NCBI RefSeq assembly: GCF_900106535.1
Contig: NZ_FNOH01000012.1
Coordinates: forward strand, 1 to 64,000
Reading direction: 5' to 3'
Length of the DNA stretch: 64,000 nucleotides
DNA from: Myxococcus xanthus
GTDB lineage: Bacteria; Myxococcota; Myxococcia; Myxococcales; Myxococcaceae
Position numbers and translations under genes: made by a program. The notes beneath the pieces were generated by a model. It had not been told where the DNA came from. It worked only from the letters and a program-made list of their open reading frames with translations, and searched no databases. Positions 44,965 through 54,057 of this stretch are shown here, piece after piece; the first letter of the stretch is position 1, and each line of letters begins with the position of its first letter.

Positions 44965-46355
44965 AGCAGAGCGCGCCGGACCCGCCAGAAGGTCTCCTTG
45001 GCGGCACGGTAGCCCCGCGAGTCCTGGGGCAGCAGCATGCGCAGCAGCTCCGCGGACTGCGTCTGCAGGGGCCGCACACAATGCGTCTCCACCTTGGCAC
45101 GCAGGAAGCCCAGCGGGTCGCGCTTGCGGTAGTCCGCGAAATAGGTCCGCAGCTCGTTGCGCGTGCGCGCCTGCCCGTTGTCCGCGTACTTGGCCACATA
45201 GGGACTGAAGTCCGGGTAGAGCCGCCCCGCGCCGAAGTCGCCGTGCAGCGTCGTCTTCATGAAGTTGCCGATGAGCAGGTCGTCGAAGACCTGGTAGCGC
45301 ACGGCCGACATCAACGAGCCACGTGGCACCTCGAAGGTGATGCCCCGGCGGAAGCGGCGCTTCTGGAATTCGATGACGTGCTCCCGGCCTCCCACGCGGA
45401 AGCGCAGGAAGTCGAGCGTGCGCCCCAGGTGCTCCACGCCGAGGAAGTAGGTCGTGAGCGCCGTCACCTCATCCGTGTCCAGTGAATCGCTCCAGTCGTC
45501 ACCGAAGGCCTTGGGGTCCACCGGGCGCAGGACGCGCTCCCGGGGCTGGATTCGCTCCGTCTGACCGCGAATGAAGTCGTGGCGGATGAACGCGGGCAGC
45601 AGCGAACAGGTGCGCGACTCGAAGCCCCGGCCGTAGTCCTCCAGCCGGGTGGTGTACTCGGAAGCCCAGACGCTGTCGGCCCGCTGGTACTTGTGCATGG
45701 AGCTGAAGGGGATGAAGTAGCGCACCCCGTAAAACTCCGCCTGCCGGGCAATGGTCCGGCCCACGGGCGTCTTCGCCGCGGCATGGGGCGCGATGCGCTG
45801 CCCGTCCTCGGTGAAGAAGTTGATCATGTCCGCGTCGCCGTACCCGGACAGGGCCAGGAGATACGACTCCTGATACCCGCTGACCACCTTGCGCACGAAG
45901 TGGCCGGCCCCGCGGTCCCCCGCGTCATTGAGGTTGACCAGCAGCCGCCCGTCCATGTCCACCAGCAGGACGGCGTCCTGGTTCACGTCCGGCAAGCACA
46001 TGACGCGGATGCGCGGTGACAACTGCGTCCACACCCGGTCCGCCAGCACGTGCACCTTGAAGCCCTGCCCGCGCAAGTCATCGCGCATGCGGTGGCCGAA
46101 GTGGTTGGGCACCAGCAGCGTGCACGAGCGCAGCGCGCCCAGCGATTCCATGCTCAGGTGGTCCGGGTGGCCATGAGACAGCCACACGTAGGCACAAGCC
46201 TGGATGGCCTCGCGCTGCGCCGCCGGAATCTCATGCGACAGCGTCCAACTCCCGAAGTATGCGCTGCCGTCCGTCCACGGGTCGGTCACCAACACCGGAC
46301 CGTGGTCGTGGCAGATGAGCGTGGCGTTTCCAATCGTCTCGAAGCCCAGTTCCAT
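44961..46355 (-). CDS. MBL-fold metallohydrolase (UlaG/CMAH-like)
   Basis: A 464-residue protein. Residues 1-270 form a metallo-beta-lactamase fold with VWLSHGHPDHLSMES (HxHxDH), plus DPWTDGSAYFGSW and later His residues. The motif set resembles UlaG-type lactonases and the MBL part of CMP-Neu5Ac hydroxylase. A C-terminal ~190-residue extension (with EVTALTTYFLGVEHLG and SAVRYQVFDDLLIGNFMKT) is unfamiliar. ATG 46355 starts the first strand MELGFETIGNATLICHD. It lies downstream of topB-recQ, but hairpins separate them. The substrate is unknown. Confidence 0.8.
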   Translation of the reverse strand: MELGFETIGNATLICHDHGPVLVTDPWTDGSAYFGSWTLSHEIPAAQREAIQACAYVWLSHGHPDHLSMESLGALRSCTLLVPNHFGHRMRDDLRGQGFKVHVLADRVWTQLSPRIRVMCLPDVNQDAVLLVDMDGRLLVNLNDAGDRGAGHFVRKVVSGYQESYLLALSGYGDADMINFFTEDGQRIAPHAAAKTPVGRTIARQAEFYGVRYFIPFSSMHKYQRADSVWASEYTTRLEDYGRGFESRTCSLLPAFIRHDFIRGQTERIQPRERVLRPVDPKAFGDDWSDSLDTDEVTALTTYFLGVEHLGRTLDFLRFRVGGREHVIEFQKRRFRRGITFEVPRGSLMSAVRYQVFDDLLIGNFMKTTLHGDFGAGRLYPDFSPYVAKYADNGQARTRNELRTYFADYRKRDPLGFLRAKVETHCVRPLQTQSAELLRMLLPQDSRGYRAAKETFWRVRRALL

Positions 46356-46573
46356 CGCGTGCCCCCCTTCGCCCTGCGTCCGCGCACAAGTCCGCTGGTT
46401 TGGCCGGTCCAACGTGACGATGGGCGGACGCCGCCTGCACTGCCCGGCAGCACGGTGAAGATGATTCGTTGCCTGGACGCACGCTGCCCGTTCCTGCGGG
46501 CGTGGAGACGCGGCCCCTTGCGCCCCGCACCCGGACTTGCGCTGGAATCGCCGTGGCGCGCGGAGGGAAGCGC

Positions 46574-46615
46574 CCTTCCCTTCGTGGGAAGGACGCCTCC
46601 TTCCGCGAGGCGTCC
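46574..46615 (-). terminator. tandem hairpins after the topoisomerase-helicase gene
   Basis: GGACGCCTC/GAGGCGTCC (46591-46599 with 46607-46615, 7-nt loop) lies 5 bases past the stop, followed on the minus strand by CCTTCCC/GGGAAGG (46574-46592). Stability and position suggest transcription ends here. Confidence 0.6.
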
Positions 46616-46619
46616 GGGC

Positions 46620-49600
46620 TCAGCTCCTGCGCGCCACGAGGGAAAGAATCTGCGCGCCGTAGCGCTCCGTGAGGGAGGGCCCCACCCCGTGGATGGCCAT
46701 CAACTCCGAGCCATTCTCCGGACAGGCCGACGCGATGGCCTCCAGCACCCGGTCCGTGAGGATGCGGAAGGCAGGCACCCGCCGCTTGCGCGCCTCCGCG
46801 AGCCGCCAGGCCTTCAAGGCCTCCACCATCTTCGGAGAAGGCTCGGCCGCGGCGCGGCGGCCTGACGCGGAGCCACTCGGAGCCCCCGTGCTCCGGGACG
46901 CACGTGGCGCCCCGGCGGTGCTCTTCGAGGGAGCGTTCGCGCGCCAGTGCGTCGGCGAGTCTTCCTCATCGGATTCGGATGCCGTGCGCCGCGTCGCGGC
47001 CCCGGCCTTGGCGCGGACCGTGCGTTTCTTGGCCGTGGCCCGCTTCGCGGTGCCCTTCTCCGCGCCCTTGCCCCGCTTGCGCTTCGCGGCCTTCTCCAGG
47101 GGCAACGGCAGGACCACTCGCTGGGGGTCCACCGCGCGCGTGCGCCGGCCCTCGTCCGTCAGGGCGAGACGCTGGAACGAAATGACCTGCCCGTCCTTGT
47201 CGAACGAGTCCACCTCCAAGCGCGTCAGCCCGGCGCGAACCAGTCCGCCCACCAGTCGCTCGAAGTCGCGCCGTGGCAGGGACTCTCCAAACAACTCGCG
47301 GTGGAGCCTTCCGGTGGCCTGTCCGTCCCGCTCCTGGAGCGACTCCAGGATGCGCTCCAGCCAGTGCCGCTCCGCGGAGGTCGGCTCGGCGAAGCGCAGC
47401 GTGGCGCAGTCCTCCGGCGCGCAGACATCACACAGGCCGCACGGCTCACCCGAATCCTGGGTGTCACCGAAGTGCCCCACGAGCTGCTTCATGCGGCAGC
47501 CATGGGCCTCCGCGTAGCGCCCCATCTGCTCCAGGTGCAGCAGTTTGCGATCGCGCTGGGCCGAGTACGACGCGGACCAGCCCGGCTTCCCGCGCATCAC
47601 CGTCTCGTCAGGCGTCATGACGACGCCGCCGTGAATCCAGAGCTGCTCCAGTGCCTTGTCGAAGACCTCGGGGTCTCCTCGCACGCGGCCCTGGAGCACG
47701 GCCTTGGGCTCGAGCTGCGGCGCCGTGGACTTGAACAGCCGCTCCAGCACGTACGCCTCCGGGTAGTCGCGCCGGTGGAAGAACTCGTGCGTGCGCCGGT
47801 CGATGTACGAATGCAGCAGCACCGCGCGCGACGGCTTCCCATCGCGGCCCGCGCGGCCCAGCTCCTGGTAGTAGCCCTCCAGGCTGGCGGGGAGCGCCGC
47901 GTGGATGACGGTGCGCACGTCCGCCTTGTCGATGCCCATGCCGAACGCCGTGGTGGCCACGATGACCTCCAGCGAGCCCCGGAGGAACTCGGCCTGCACC
48001 CGATCTCGCTCCGAAGGCTGGAGCCCCGCGTGATAGGCGGCCGCGGGGAACTCGCCCGCGAGCTGGTCCGCGAGCTGCTCGGCGTGCTTGCGCGTGGCCG
48101 CGTAGACAATCGCGGGCCGGTTCTCCTCGTCCTCGAGCAATCCCTGGATGGCGTCGCCGCGCGCGCCGGGGTTCAGCTCCCGCACCTCGATGGCGATGTT
48201 GGTGCGGCGGAAGCCGTGAATGAAGGTGCGCGCCTTGCCCCCGGGGCCTTGCAGGCCGAGCTGCTGAACGATGTCCCGCTGCACGTCCGGCGTGGCGGTG
48301 GCGGTGAGCGCCACCACGGGCGCGGGGCGCAGCAGGGGCAAACGCGCGCCCAGGAGTCGATAGTCCGGGCGGAAGTCGTGTCCCCACTGGGAGATGCAGT
48401 GGGCCTCGTCCACCGCGATGAGCGCGGGCGTGCGGCGCGCCAGGAACTCCACGAAGCCCGGAACGCCGAGCCGCTCGGGCGCGATGAACAGGAAGTCGAG
48501 CCGGTCCTCCAGGTAGTCCGCGCACACCTGCCGCGACATGGCCCGGTCTCTTCCGGAGTGGATGCGGTCCGCCGCGAAGCCGAGCGACTGGAGCCGCGCC
48601 ACCTGGTCCTCCATCAGCGCGATGAGCGGACTCACCACCAGCGTGGTGCCTGCGCGCGCCAGACCCGGCAACTGATAGCAGAGCGACTTGCCCGCGCCCG
48701 TGGGCATCACGAGCAGCAGGTCCTCTCCCGCCGTGGCCGCGCGGCACACGGCCTCCTGATACGGCCGGAAGTCCGAGAAGCCGAACGCCTCCTTCAGCAG
48801 CGGACGCAGCGCCTCGGGCGCCGTCGGTGCGCGCCGCACGCGCTCCGGCCGCTGCCCGGTGGACGCGGCTGACGCCGGGGTCCTCGCACGGTTCACTGGA
48901 GCGCGAGCAGCGCCCGTGTTCTCCCAGGCCCCGGCGTTCCAGCCTGTGCCGTCCGCCCGAGGAAGACGCGAGGCCGCGCCTCCGCCCGGTGACATGGTGG
49001 AGGACAGCGGCTCGCCATGAGGCTCCGAGCGACCCACGGAGCCCGAGGTCCTGCTCCGCCGCGTCCCGAAGAGCGGCTCCGAAGCCTCCGAGAGCGCGCC
49101 CGGGCGTCCCTGTCCCTGCACACCCGGCGCGGCATCCGCGAAGCGCTCGGCAGAAGCCTCCGTGAACGCCCCCTGCCGGCCACGCCCCGCCCCCCCCGCC
49201 GAAGCATCCCCGAAACGCTCAGCAGAGGACTCCGCGAACGCCCCCTGCCCGCCAGGGCCACGCGCTCCCGCGCCAGCGCCGTGCGCCGCGGCCGCGCCCT
49301 CGCTCGCCACCTGCGCCGCGCCGCCCTGCCCCCAACCTGCTCCAGGTGGAGCCCCCAACACCTCGTTGCGCGGAGGCCGTTGCGGCGCGGTGGCGCCATG
49401 GCCCACCACCTCGATGACATACGCCTCGATGCCACGGATGAACTCATCGAGCTGGCCTTCGCCGCGCTCGATGCGCTGGAGCCACGCCTCCCACTGGCCC
49501 GTCATGGCCGGCGTCTTCACATCCGGGTGCACCACCTGGATGAGATGGATGCCCTTCTCCGTGGCCTCCATCACCTTGCCCCGGCGGCGCAGGTACTCGC

Positions 49601-51401
49601 GGTCCAGCAGCACCTCGATGATGGCCGCGCGGGTGGCGGGAGTCCCCAGGCCCGTCTCGCGCATCGCGTCCGCGAGCTCCTTCTCATCCAACGCCCGCCC
49701 CGCCGACTCCATGGCCGTCAGCAGCGTCGCATCCGTGAAGCGGGGAGGCGGACGCGTGCGCTTCTTCACCGCCTCCACGTCCTCCACGGACTGCGGCTGC
49801 GCGCGCGCCAACCCCGACGGCAGCGTCTGGGGCTCGTCCTCCGGCTCCCGCTCCGCGTCCTCGCCCTTGCGCCCCTCCGACTTCAGCCGCGGCGCCTTCT
49901 GTCCGCCGCCAATGTCCAGCACCTTCCAGCCCACCTGCTCCACCTGGGTGCCCGTGCTCTGGAAGCGGTCCACCACGGGCGGCGCCCCTGCCGACGTCAC
50001 CGCGGTGATGACCGTGGTGACCCGCCAGACGTGGTCCTCGTGCCACGCCTGGAGCAGACGCCGGCACACCAGGTCATAGACGCGCTGCTCGTCCGGAGAC
50101 AGCCGCACCCCGCCCGGCGCCGTGGGCGTGGGGATGATGGCGTGGTGGTCCGTCACCTTCGCGTCATCCACATAGCGCTTGCCCAGCGCCCGAGCCCCCG
50201 TACCGACGGCCAGGTCCTCCTCGTAGGGCCCGCGAATGGCGTTCACCACCTCCGGCAGCGTGTCCGCCACGGTGCGTGACAGGTGCCGGCTGGCGGTGCG
50301 CGGATAGCTCAACAGCTTGTGCTTCTCGTAGAGCGCCTGCGCCACCTCCAGCGTGCGCTGCGCGCTGAAGCCATGGAGCCGGTTGGCGTGCCGCTGCAAC
50401 TCCGTCAAGTCGTAGAGGAGCGGAGGCGCCATCCTCTTCTCCTCCGACTCCAGCGATTCGATGATGGCCCGCCCGGCGCGCACCCGGTCGATGATGGCCT
50501 GCGCCTCCACGCCGTTCGCATCCAGCCGCCGCGCCTCGCGCACGCCCTCGAAGCCCGGGGGCGCCACGGGCTTGCCATCCGGCCCCGAGCGGAACCACGT
50601 GCCCTTGTACAGCGCGTCCGGCGGAACCCCCTTCGCCCTGGGCGCGAAGGTGGCCACGAGCTCCAGGTAGTCACGCGGCACGAAGTCGCGGATGGCCAAC
50701 TCGCGCTCCACCACCATGGCCAGCGTGGGCGTCTGCACCCGGCCCACGCTCAGCATCTCTCCATGGCCCCCGTGCGCCAGCGTGTACAGGCGCGACAGGT
50801 TCATCCCCACCAGCCAGTCCGCCCGGCTGCGCCCCATGGCCGCGGCGGCCAGCGCTTCGTATTCACGGCCGTCCGCGAGCCGGCGGAAGCCGTCCTGGAT
50901 GGCCCGCTCCGTCAGCGACGACACCCACAGCCGCTGTACCGGCTTGCGGCACTTCGCCGCGTCGTAGATGTACCGGAAGATAAGCTCGCCCTCGCGCCCC
51001 GCGTCCGTTGCGCACACCACCGAGGACACCTCCGGCGCGTTGAGCACCTGCTTCACCACCTCGAACTGGCTGCGCGTCTCCTTGGAGACGACCAGCGGCC
51101 AGTCCGCCGGGAGCATGGGCAGCAGCGCGCGGCTCCACTTCTTCCAGTCCGCGCGAATCTCATGGGGCTGCGCCAGGCCCACCAGGTGCCCGATGGCCCA
51201 CGTCACCACGTAGCCATTGCCGCGCAGCCAGCCCTCACCGCGCTCGTTCGCCCCCAGCACCCGCGCGATGTCGCGCGCCACCGAGGGCTTCTCCGCCAGC
51301 ACGGCCAGCAGGGAGGAGCGACCGGAGGACGCCTTCGCACCGCCGTCCCTGCCTCCGCGCCTGTCCTCCCGGGGCGTCTCGCCCATCTCTTCCCACCTCA
51401 T
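46620..51401 (-). CDS. DNA topoisomerase III - RecQ helicase fusion
   Basis: A 1593-residue two-enzyme protein. Residues ~30-690 are type IA topoisomerase III: Toprim LAVLAEKPSVARDIARVLG and CATDAGREGELIF, MLSVGRVQTPTLAMV, and active-site Tyr366 in LLSYPRTASRHLS. A repetitive linker (~695-790) follows. Residues ~855-1400 are RecQ: Walker A MPTGAGKSLCYQ (Lys905), DEAH in VDEAHCISQWGHDFRPDY, motif VI-like LGRAGRDGKPS, and zinc cysteines in GEPCGLCDVC. A Lys/Arg-rich linker leads to a C-terminal HRDC domain (KMVEALKAWRLAEARKRR). TopoIII and RecQ normally act as separate partners to decatenate and dissolve recombination intermediates. The GGGAGGGGACAGGG region supports ATG 51401; ATG 51386 is an alternative. 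Confidence 0.93.
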   Translation of the reverse strand: MRWEEMGETPREDRRGGRDGGAKASSGRSSLLAVLAEKPSVARDIARVLGANERGEGWLRGNGYVVTWAIGHLVGLAQPHEIRADWKKWSRALLPMLPADWPLVVSKETRSQFEVVKQVLNAPEVSSVVCATDAGREGELIFRYIYDAAKCRKPVQRLWVSSLTERAIQDGFRRLADGREYEALAAAAMGRSRADWLVGMNLSRLYTLAHGGHGEMLSVGRVQTPTLAMVVERELAIRDFVPRDYLELVATFAPRAKGVPPDALYKGTWFRSGPDGKPVAPPGFEGVREARRLDANGVEAQAIIDRVRAGRAIIESLESEEKRMAPPLLYDLTELQRHANRLHGFSAQRTLEVAQALYEKHKLLSYPRTASRHLSRTVADTLPEVVNAIRGPYEEDLAVGTGARALGKRYVDDAKVTDHHAIIPTPTAPGGVRLSPDEQRVYDLVCRRLLQAWHEDHVWRVTTVITAVTSAGAPPVVDRFQSTGTQVEQVGWKVLDIGGGQKAPRLKSEGRKGEDAEREPEDEPQTLPSGLARAQPQSVEDVEAVKKRTRPPPRFTDATLLTAMESAGRALDEKELADAMRETGLGTPATRAAIIEVLLDREYLRRRGKVMEATEKGIHLIQVVHPDVKTPAMTGQWEAWLQRIERGEGQLDEFIRGIEAYVIEVVGHGATAPQRPPRNEVLGAPPGAGWGQGGAAQVASEGAAAAHGAGAGARGPGGQGAFAESSAERFGDASAGGAGRGRQGAFTEASAERFADAAPGVQGQGRPGALSEASEPLFGTRRSRTSGSVGRSEPHGEPLSSTMSPGGGAASRLPRADGTGWNAGAWENTGAARAPVNRARTPASAASTGQRPERVRRAPTAPEALRPLLKEAFGFSDFRPYQEAVCRAATAGEDLLLVMPTGAGKSLCYQLPGLARAGTTLVVSPLIALMEDQVARLQSLGFAADRIHSGRDRAMSRQVCADYLEDRLDFLFIAPERLGVPGFVEFLARRTPALIAVDEAHCISQWGHDFRPDYRLLGARLPLLRPAPVVALTATATPDVQRDIVQQLGLQGPGGKARTFIHGFRRTNIAIEVRELNPGARGDAIQGLLEDEENRPAIVYAATRKHAEQLADQLAGEFPAAAYHAGLQPSERDRVQAEFLRGSLEVIVATTAFGMGIDKADVRTVIHAALPASLEGYYQELGRAGRDGKPSRAVLLHSYIDRRTHEFFHRRDYPEAYVLERLFKSTAPQLEPKAVLQGRVRGDPEVFDKALEQLWIHGGVVMTPDETVMRGKPGWSASYSAQRDRKLLHLEQMGRYAEAHGCRMKQLVGHFGDTQDSGEPCGLCDVCAPEDCATLRFAEPTSAERHWLERILESLQERDGQATGRLHRELFGESLPRRDFERLVGGLVRAGLTRLEVDSFDKDGQVISFQRLALTDEGRRTRAVDPQRVVLPLPLEKAAKRKRGKGAEKGTAKRATAKKRTVRAKAGAATRRTASESDEEDSPTHWRANAPSKSTAGAPRASRSTGAPSGSASGRRAAAEPSPKMVEALKAWRLAEARKRRVPAFRILTDRVLEAIASACPENGSELMAIHGVGPSLTERYGAQILSLVARRS

Positions 51402-51731
51402 GTGCCCTGTCCCCTCCCGCCCACCACACCACCCACCAGGGAGGGAGCCTGGAGACGCAGTGTGAGCCACTCCCCTATCGTGTCAGGCTGACATCTCCGA
51501 GTCCCGCCTCGCCCTACCCGTGGTGCCTGCTCGCCCCACGTCCCACCCGCCACCTTCCAGGTCTCTGAGAAGATGCGGAAAACCCACCCCGCCAACACCC
51601 ACTGAAACACGCCAGACACGCTGGCGCGCTCACGCAAGCAATTGGCGCGGAGGCGGAAAACTCCATCCTGGGTCTGAGCCAGTATGCCCTTGTCGCCAGT
51701 CACTTCGGCGGACCGAACGGGGGGAAGACGC
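51402..51731. promoter_or_regulatory. divergent region between topB-recQ and a small gene
   Basis: A 330-base region with no gene seen. TGTCAG-G-CTGACA (51481-51493) is a perfect 6-bp inverted repeat 80 bases upstream of the topoisomerase-helicase start, a candidate operator. A strong GGGGGGAAG ribosome-binding site ends the region for the plus-strand gene. Confidence 0.4.
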
Positions 51732-52169
51732 ATGTCGCACGTCGCGTATGGACCGGGCCGGGGGGCATCTGGGGGAAACACGAGGCTCGGTGCAGTGTCG
51801 CACGGCGACAAGGGAAGCAGGGCCACGGCTCAACGGCCGAGGCGCTTTTCCCGGGGGGAGTGGCTCGAGGCCACTGGGGGGGCATTGGAGGGCATCGTCA
51901 TTCCGGAGCTGGCCACCTTCGCGGGGGCGAAGCGGGCACAGCTGGCGGTCCTGGCGAATTCTGCCGTGACGGCAGCCATCCAAATCCAGTCGAGGGACGT
52001 AACGCGGGTGGCGTCCATGCGCCCGCAGACGTTCGGACGCGCTCAGACACAGGCACGGCTGCGGGCACTCTCACGGCCCGCGGTGCCCTGGGACGCAGCA
52101 GGACAGGTGAAGGGGGGGCCTCGGCTCCCCCGAGTGACGGTGCTGGGGGCACCGGGCACGCGCACCTGA
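51732..52169 (+). CDS. hypothetical protein
   Basis: A 145-residue basic protein with a strong GGGGGGAAG ribosome-binding site five bases before ATG 51732 and regular high-GC codon use. The first ~40 residues are Gly/Arg/Ser-rich; the middle (EWLEATGGALEGIVIPELATFAGAKRAQLAVLANS, ~52-85 in parts) is helical and Ala-rich; the tail is Pro/Arg-rich. No family is recognised and no signal peptide is present. An earlier ATG at 51684 is possible. A hairpin terminator follows at 52358. Confidence 0.6.
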   Translation: MSHVAYGPGRGASGGNTRLGAVSHGDKGSRATAQRPRRFSRGEWLEATGGALEGIVIPELATFAGAKRAQLAVLANSAVTAAIQIQSRDVTRVASMRPQTFGRAQTQARLRALSRPAVPWDAAGQVKGGPRLPRVTVLGAPGTRT

Positions 52170-52357
52170 AGGGGCCGTAAGCGGTGTAGGGGGAAGGTGT
52201 CACACGCAGTTTCGCTGGAGGGGTCCAAGGCCCTCCGGACACACACCAAGGGCGGGTAGGAAGACGGCGCCGCGGGGGCGGCAACGTCTGTGGAAGGGGG
52301 ACCCGGGGTCACGCTCGCCAGAGGGGGAGGGCGAACCCGATAGATGGGTCGAAATCC

Positions 52358-52390
52358 GAGGGATGCTCCGAGTCCATCGGGGCATCCCTC
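52358..52390. terminator. strong bidirectional hairpin between convergent genes
   Basis: GAGGGATGC (52358-52366) pairs with GCATCCCTC (52382-52390); a T-G pair and CCGA/TCGG extend the stem to 14 bp with a 5-nt loop. It lies between the plus-strand hypothetical gene and the minus-strand lipoprotein gene. Confidence 0.75.
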
Positions 52391-52420
52391 GTTGCTTTGC
52401 GGGGCACCCGGCCCGTGTAC

Positions 52421-53920
52421 TCACTCCACGAGCAGCGCCGCCGAGCCCGTCACGGTCCGGTGAAGGGTGAGCCACAGCGCGTTGCCGGCGTCGTCCACGG
52501 AGGCGAAGTAGTCCACGTCCGCGGAGAGCGCCTGGCCATCCAGGGTGACGCGGGTGGGCGGTGTGGACGCGGTGTAACCGCGCAGCACCAGCACGGGATT
52601 CACCAGGGCGCGGCCGTTCGTCTCGAAGCGCAGCGAGGCGCGGTTGTTGGCGCCGACCTCCGCCTCCCAGGTGGCGTACACCGGGTTGTAGCCGGGCACA
52701 TCCCGCGCCACGGAGTCATCCCGCCCCACCCCACCGGGGCCCCGGTCCAGGACGCGGCCCTCGGTGGCCGTCAGCCGCACGCCCTGCCAGGCCTCCACGT
52801 CCGCCGCCAGCCGCAGCACCGGGTCCGAGGTGTGCGTGCCCAGCACCATGAAGACGGAGTAGCTCTGGTACGGGTAGCCGGACAGCATGGCGTCGTCGCT
52901 GTAGCGCGGGTACTCGCGGAAGCCCACCGCGCCGAAGTTGCTCCCCCACGCCATCCGGTGCGAGCGCGTGGGCCCCTGCTCGGGCAGCTCGTACTGGTTG
53001 AGCTGGTAGGTCCAGTTCCAGTCCTCGGGCATGGGGCCGTCCTCGTCCACCTGCCCCCAGGACGGGTATTGCCAGTAGCCGCCCGCGGGCTTCTGCACCC
53101 ACGTCTGCGTCTGCACCACGCCCATCTCCGCGTCGGGCGACGCAATCCACATGCGGGTGTAGGGCACCACGTTGGGCTCGCGGTAGTCCCAACCGCTCGC
53201 CCGCGTCAGCGGCCCGGCACCGAGCGTCACGAAGCGGTAGCGGTCTCCCCAGCCCACGCCGGAGATGTCCGCGTTGCCATCCCCATCGAAGATGATGTCG
53301 CCGTAGGGCGAGCGCACGTCCGCGTTGATGACGTCGGGCGGCGCACCGGACGCATCATGGGTGATGGCATAGAGCGGATGGCTCCGCCCGGTAGCGAAGA
53401 GGTAATGCACCGTCACGTCGACGACGTGGCCACCAAGCTCCATGGGCCAGCGGAACTCATGCAGCGCGTGGTGGCGGCCCTCGAAGAGCGTGCGCCACGT
53501 GCCCCGGATGCCCTCCGTCCAGTTGCCCCACGGCGGGCTGACGCGCAGGTGGCTCGTGACGATGCCCCAGCCCGGCACCATGCCGTCCGAGCCATCACAG
53601 ACGCGCGTCGCGCCCGCGACCTCGTAGGTGTAGCGGCGCAGGTAGCCGCCCGTCCACCCCTTGGGGTCCGTGGCGTCATTGCGCACCAGCGACGCCGAGC
53701 GGGGCTTGCAGTCCGCGTCGCGCCACTCGAAGCGGTCGGTGCGGAAGCCTTCCAGATTCACATCCCGCTCCAGCCGGAGCGGCGCACAGTCACCCGCGGG
53801 CGGCGCCTCCGGCCGCACGTCCTTGCCGCCGCACGCAGCCAGCAGCGCGGCCAGCAGCACGGACGTGCCGCGCGCACGGAGGATGGGTGATACGGCGTCC
53901 TTCAGCAGGTCGGGCGTCAT
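52421..53920 (-). CDS. large lipoprotein of unknown function
   Basis: A 499-residue lipoprotein. ATG 53920 gives MTPDLLKDAVSPILRARG and a hydrophobic stretch ending in lipobox LLAAC, followed by GGKD. The mature protein is rich in Trp, Tyr and Asp (GYWQYPSWGQVDEDGP; DGDGNADISGVGWGDRY) and looks all-beta, like secreted carbohydrate-active or binding proteins. No catalytic signature is recognised. Asp/Asn-rich DGDGNADI could bind calcium. It is 137 bases downstream of the SDR gene on the same strand. Confidence 0.72.
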   Translation of the reverse strand: MTPDLLKDAVSPILRARGTSVLLAALLAACGGKDVRPEAPPAGDCAPLRLERDVNLEGFRTDRFEWRDADCKPRSASLVRNDATDPKGWTGGYLRRYTYEVAGATRVCDGSDGMVPGWGIVTSHLRVSPPWGNWTEGIRGTWRTLFEGRHHALHEFRWPMELGGHVVDVTVHYLFATGRSHPLYAITHDASGAPPDVINADVRSPYGDIIFDGDGNADISGVGWGDRYRFVTLGAGPLTRASGWDYREPNVVPYTRMWIASPDAEMGVVQTQTWVQKPAGGYWQYPSWGQVDEDGPMPEDWNWTYQLNQYELPEQGPTRSHRMAWGSNFGAVGFREYPRYSDDAMLSGYPYQSYSVFMVLGTHTSDPVLRLAADVEAWQGVRLTATEGRVLDRGPGGVGRDDSVARDVPGYNPVYATWEAEVGANNRASLRFETNGRALVNPVLVLRGYTASTPPTRVTLDGQALSADVDYFASVDDAGNALWLTLHRTVTGSAALLVE

Positions 53921-54057
53921 GATGGTCGTTCCCCCAGGCAGCAAGCCGCGCTACCCCACCCTTCCTGCCAAACCCGCATCCCCGGACGCAAGGACGGGCA
54001 GTGCGAGGAGGCGCTTCACCTGCCCCCATCCGCCCGTCCCCGCGCGCGAAGGCCCAC

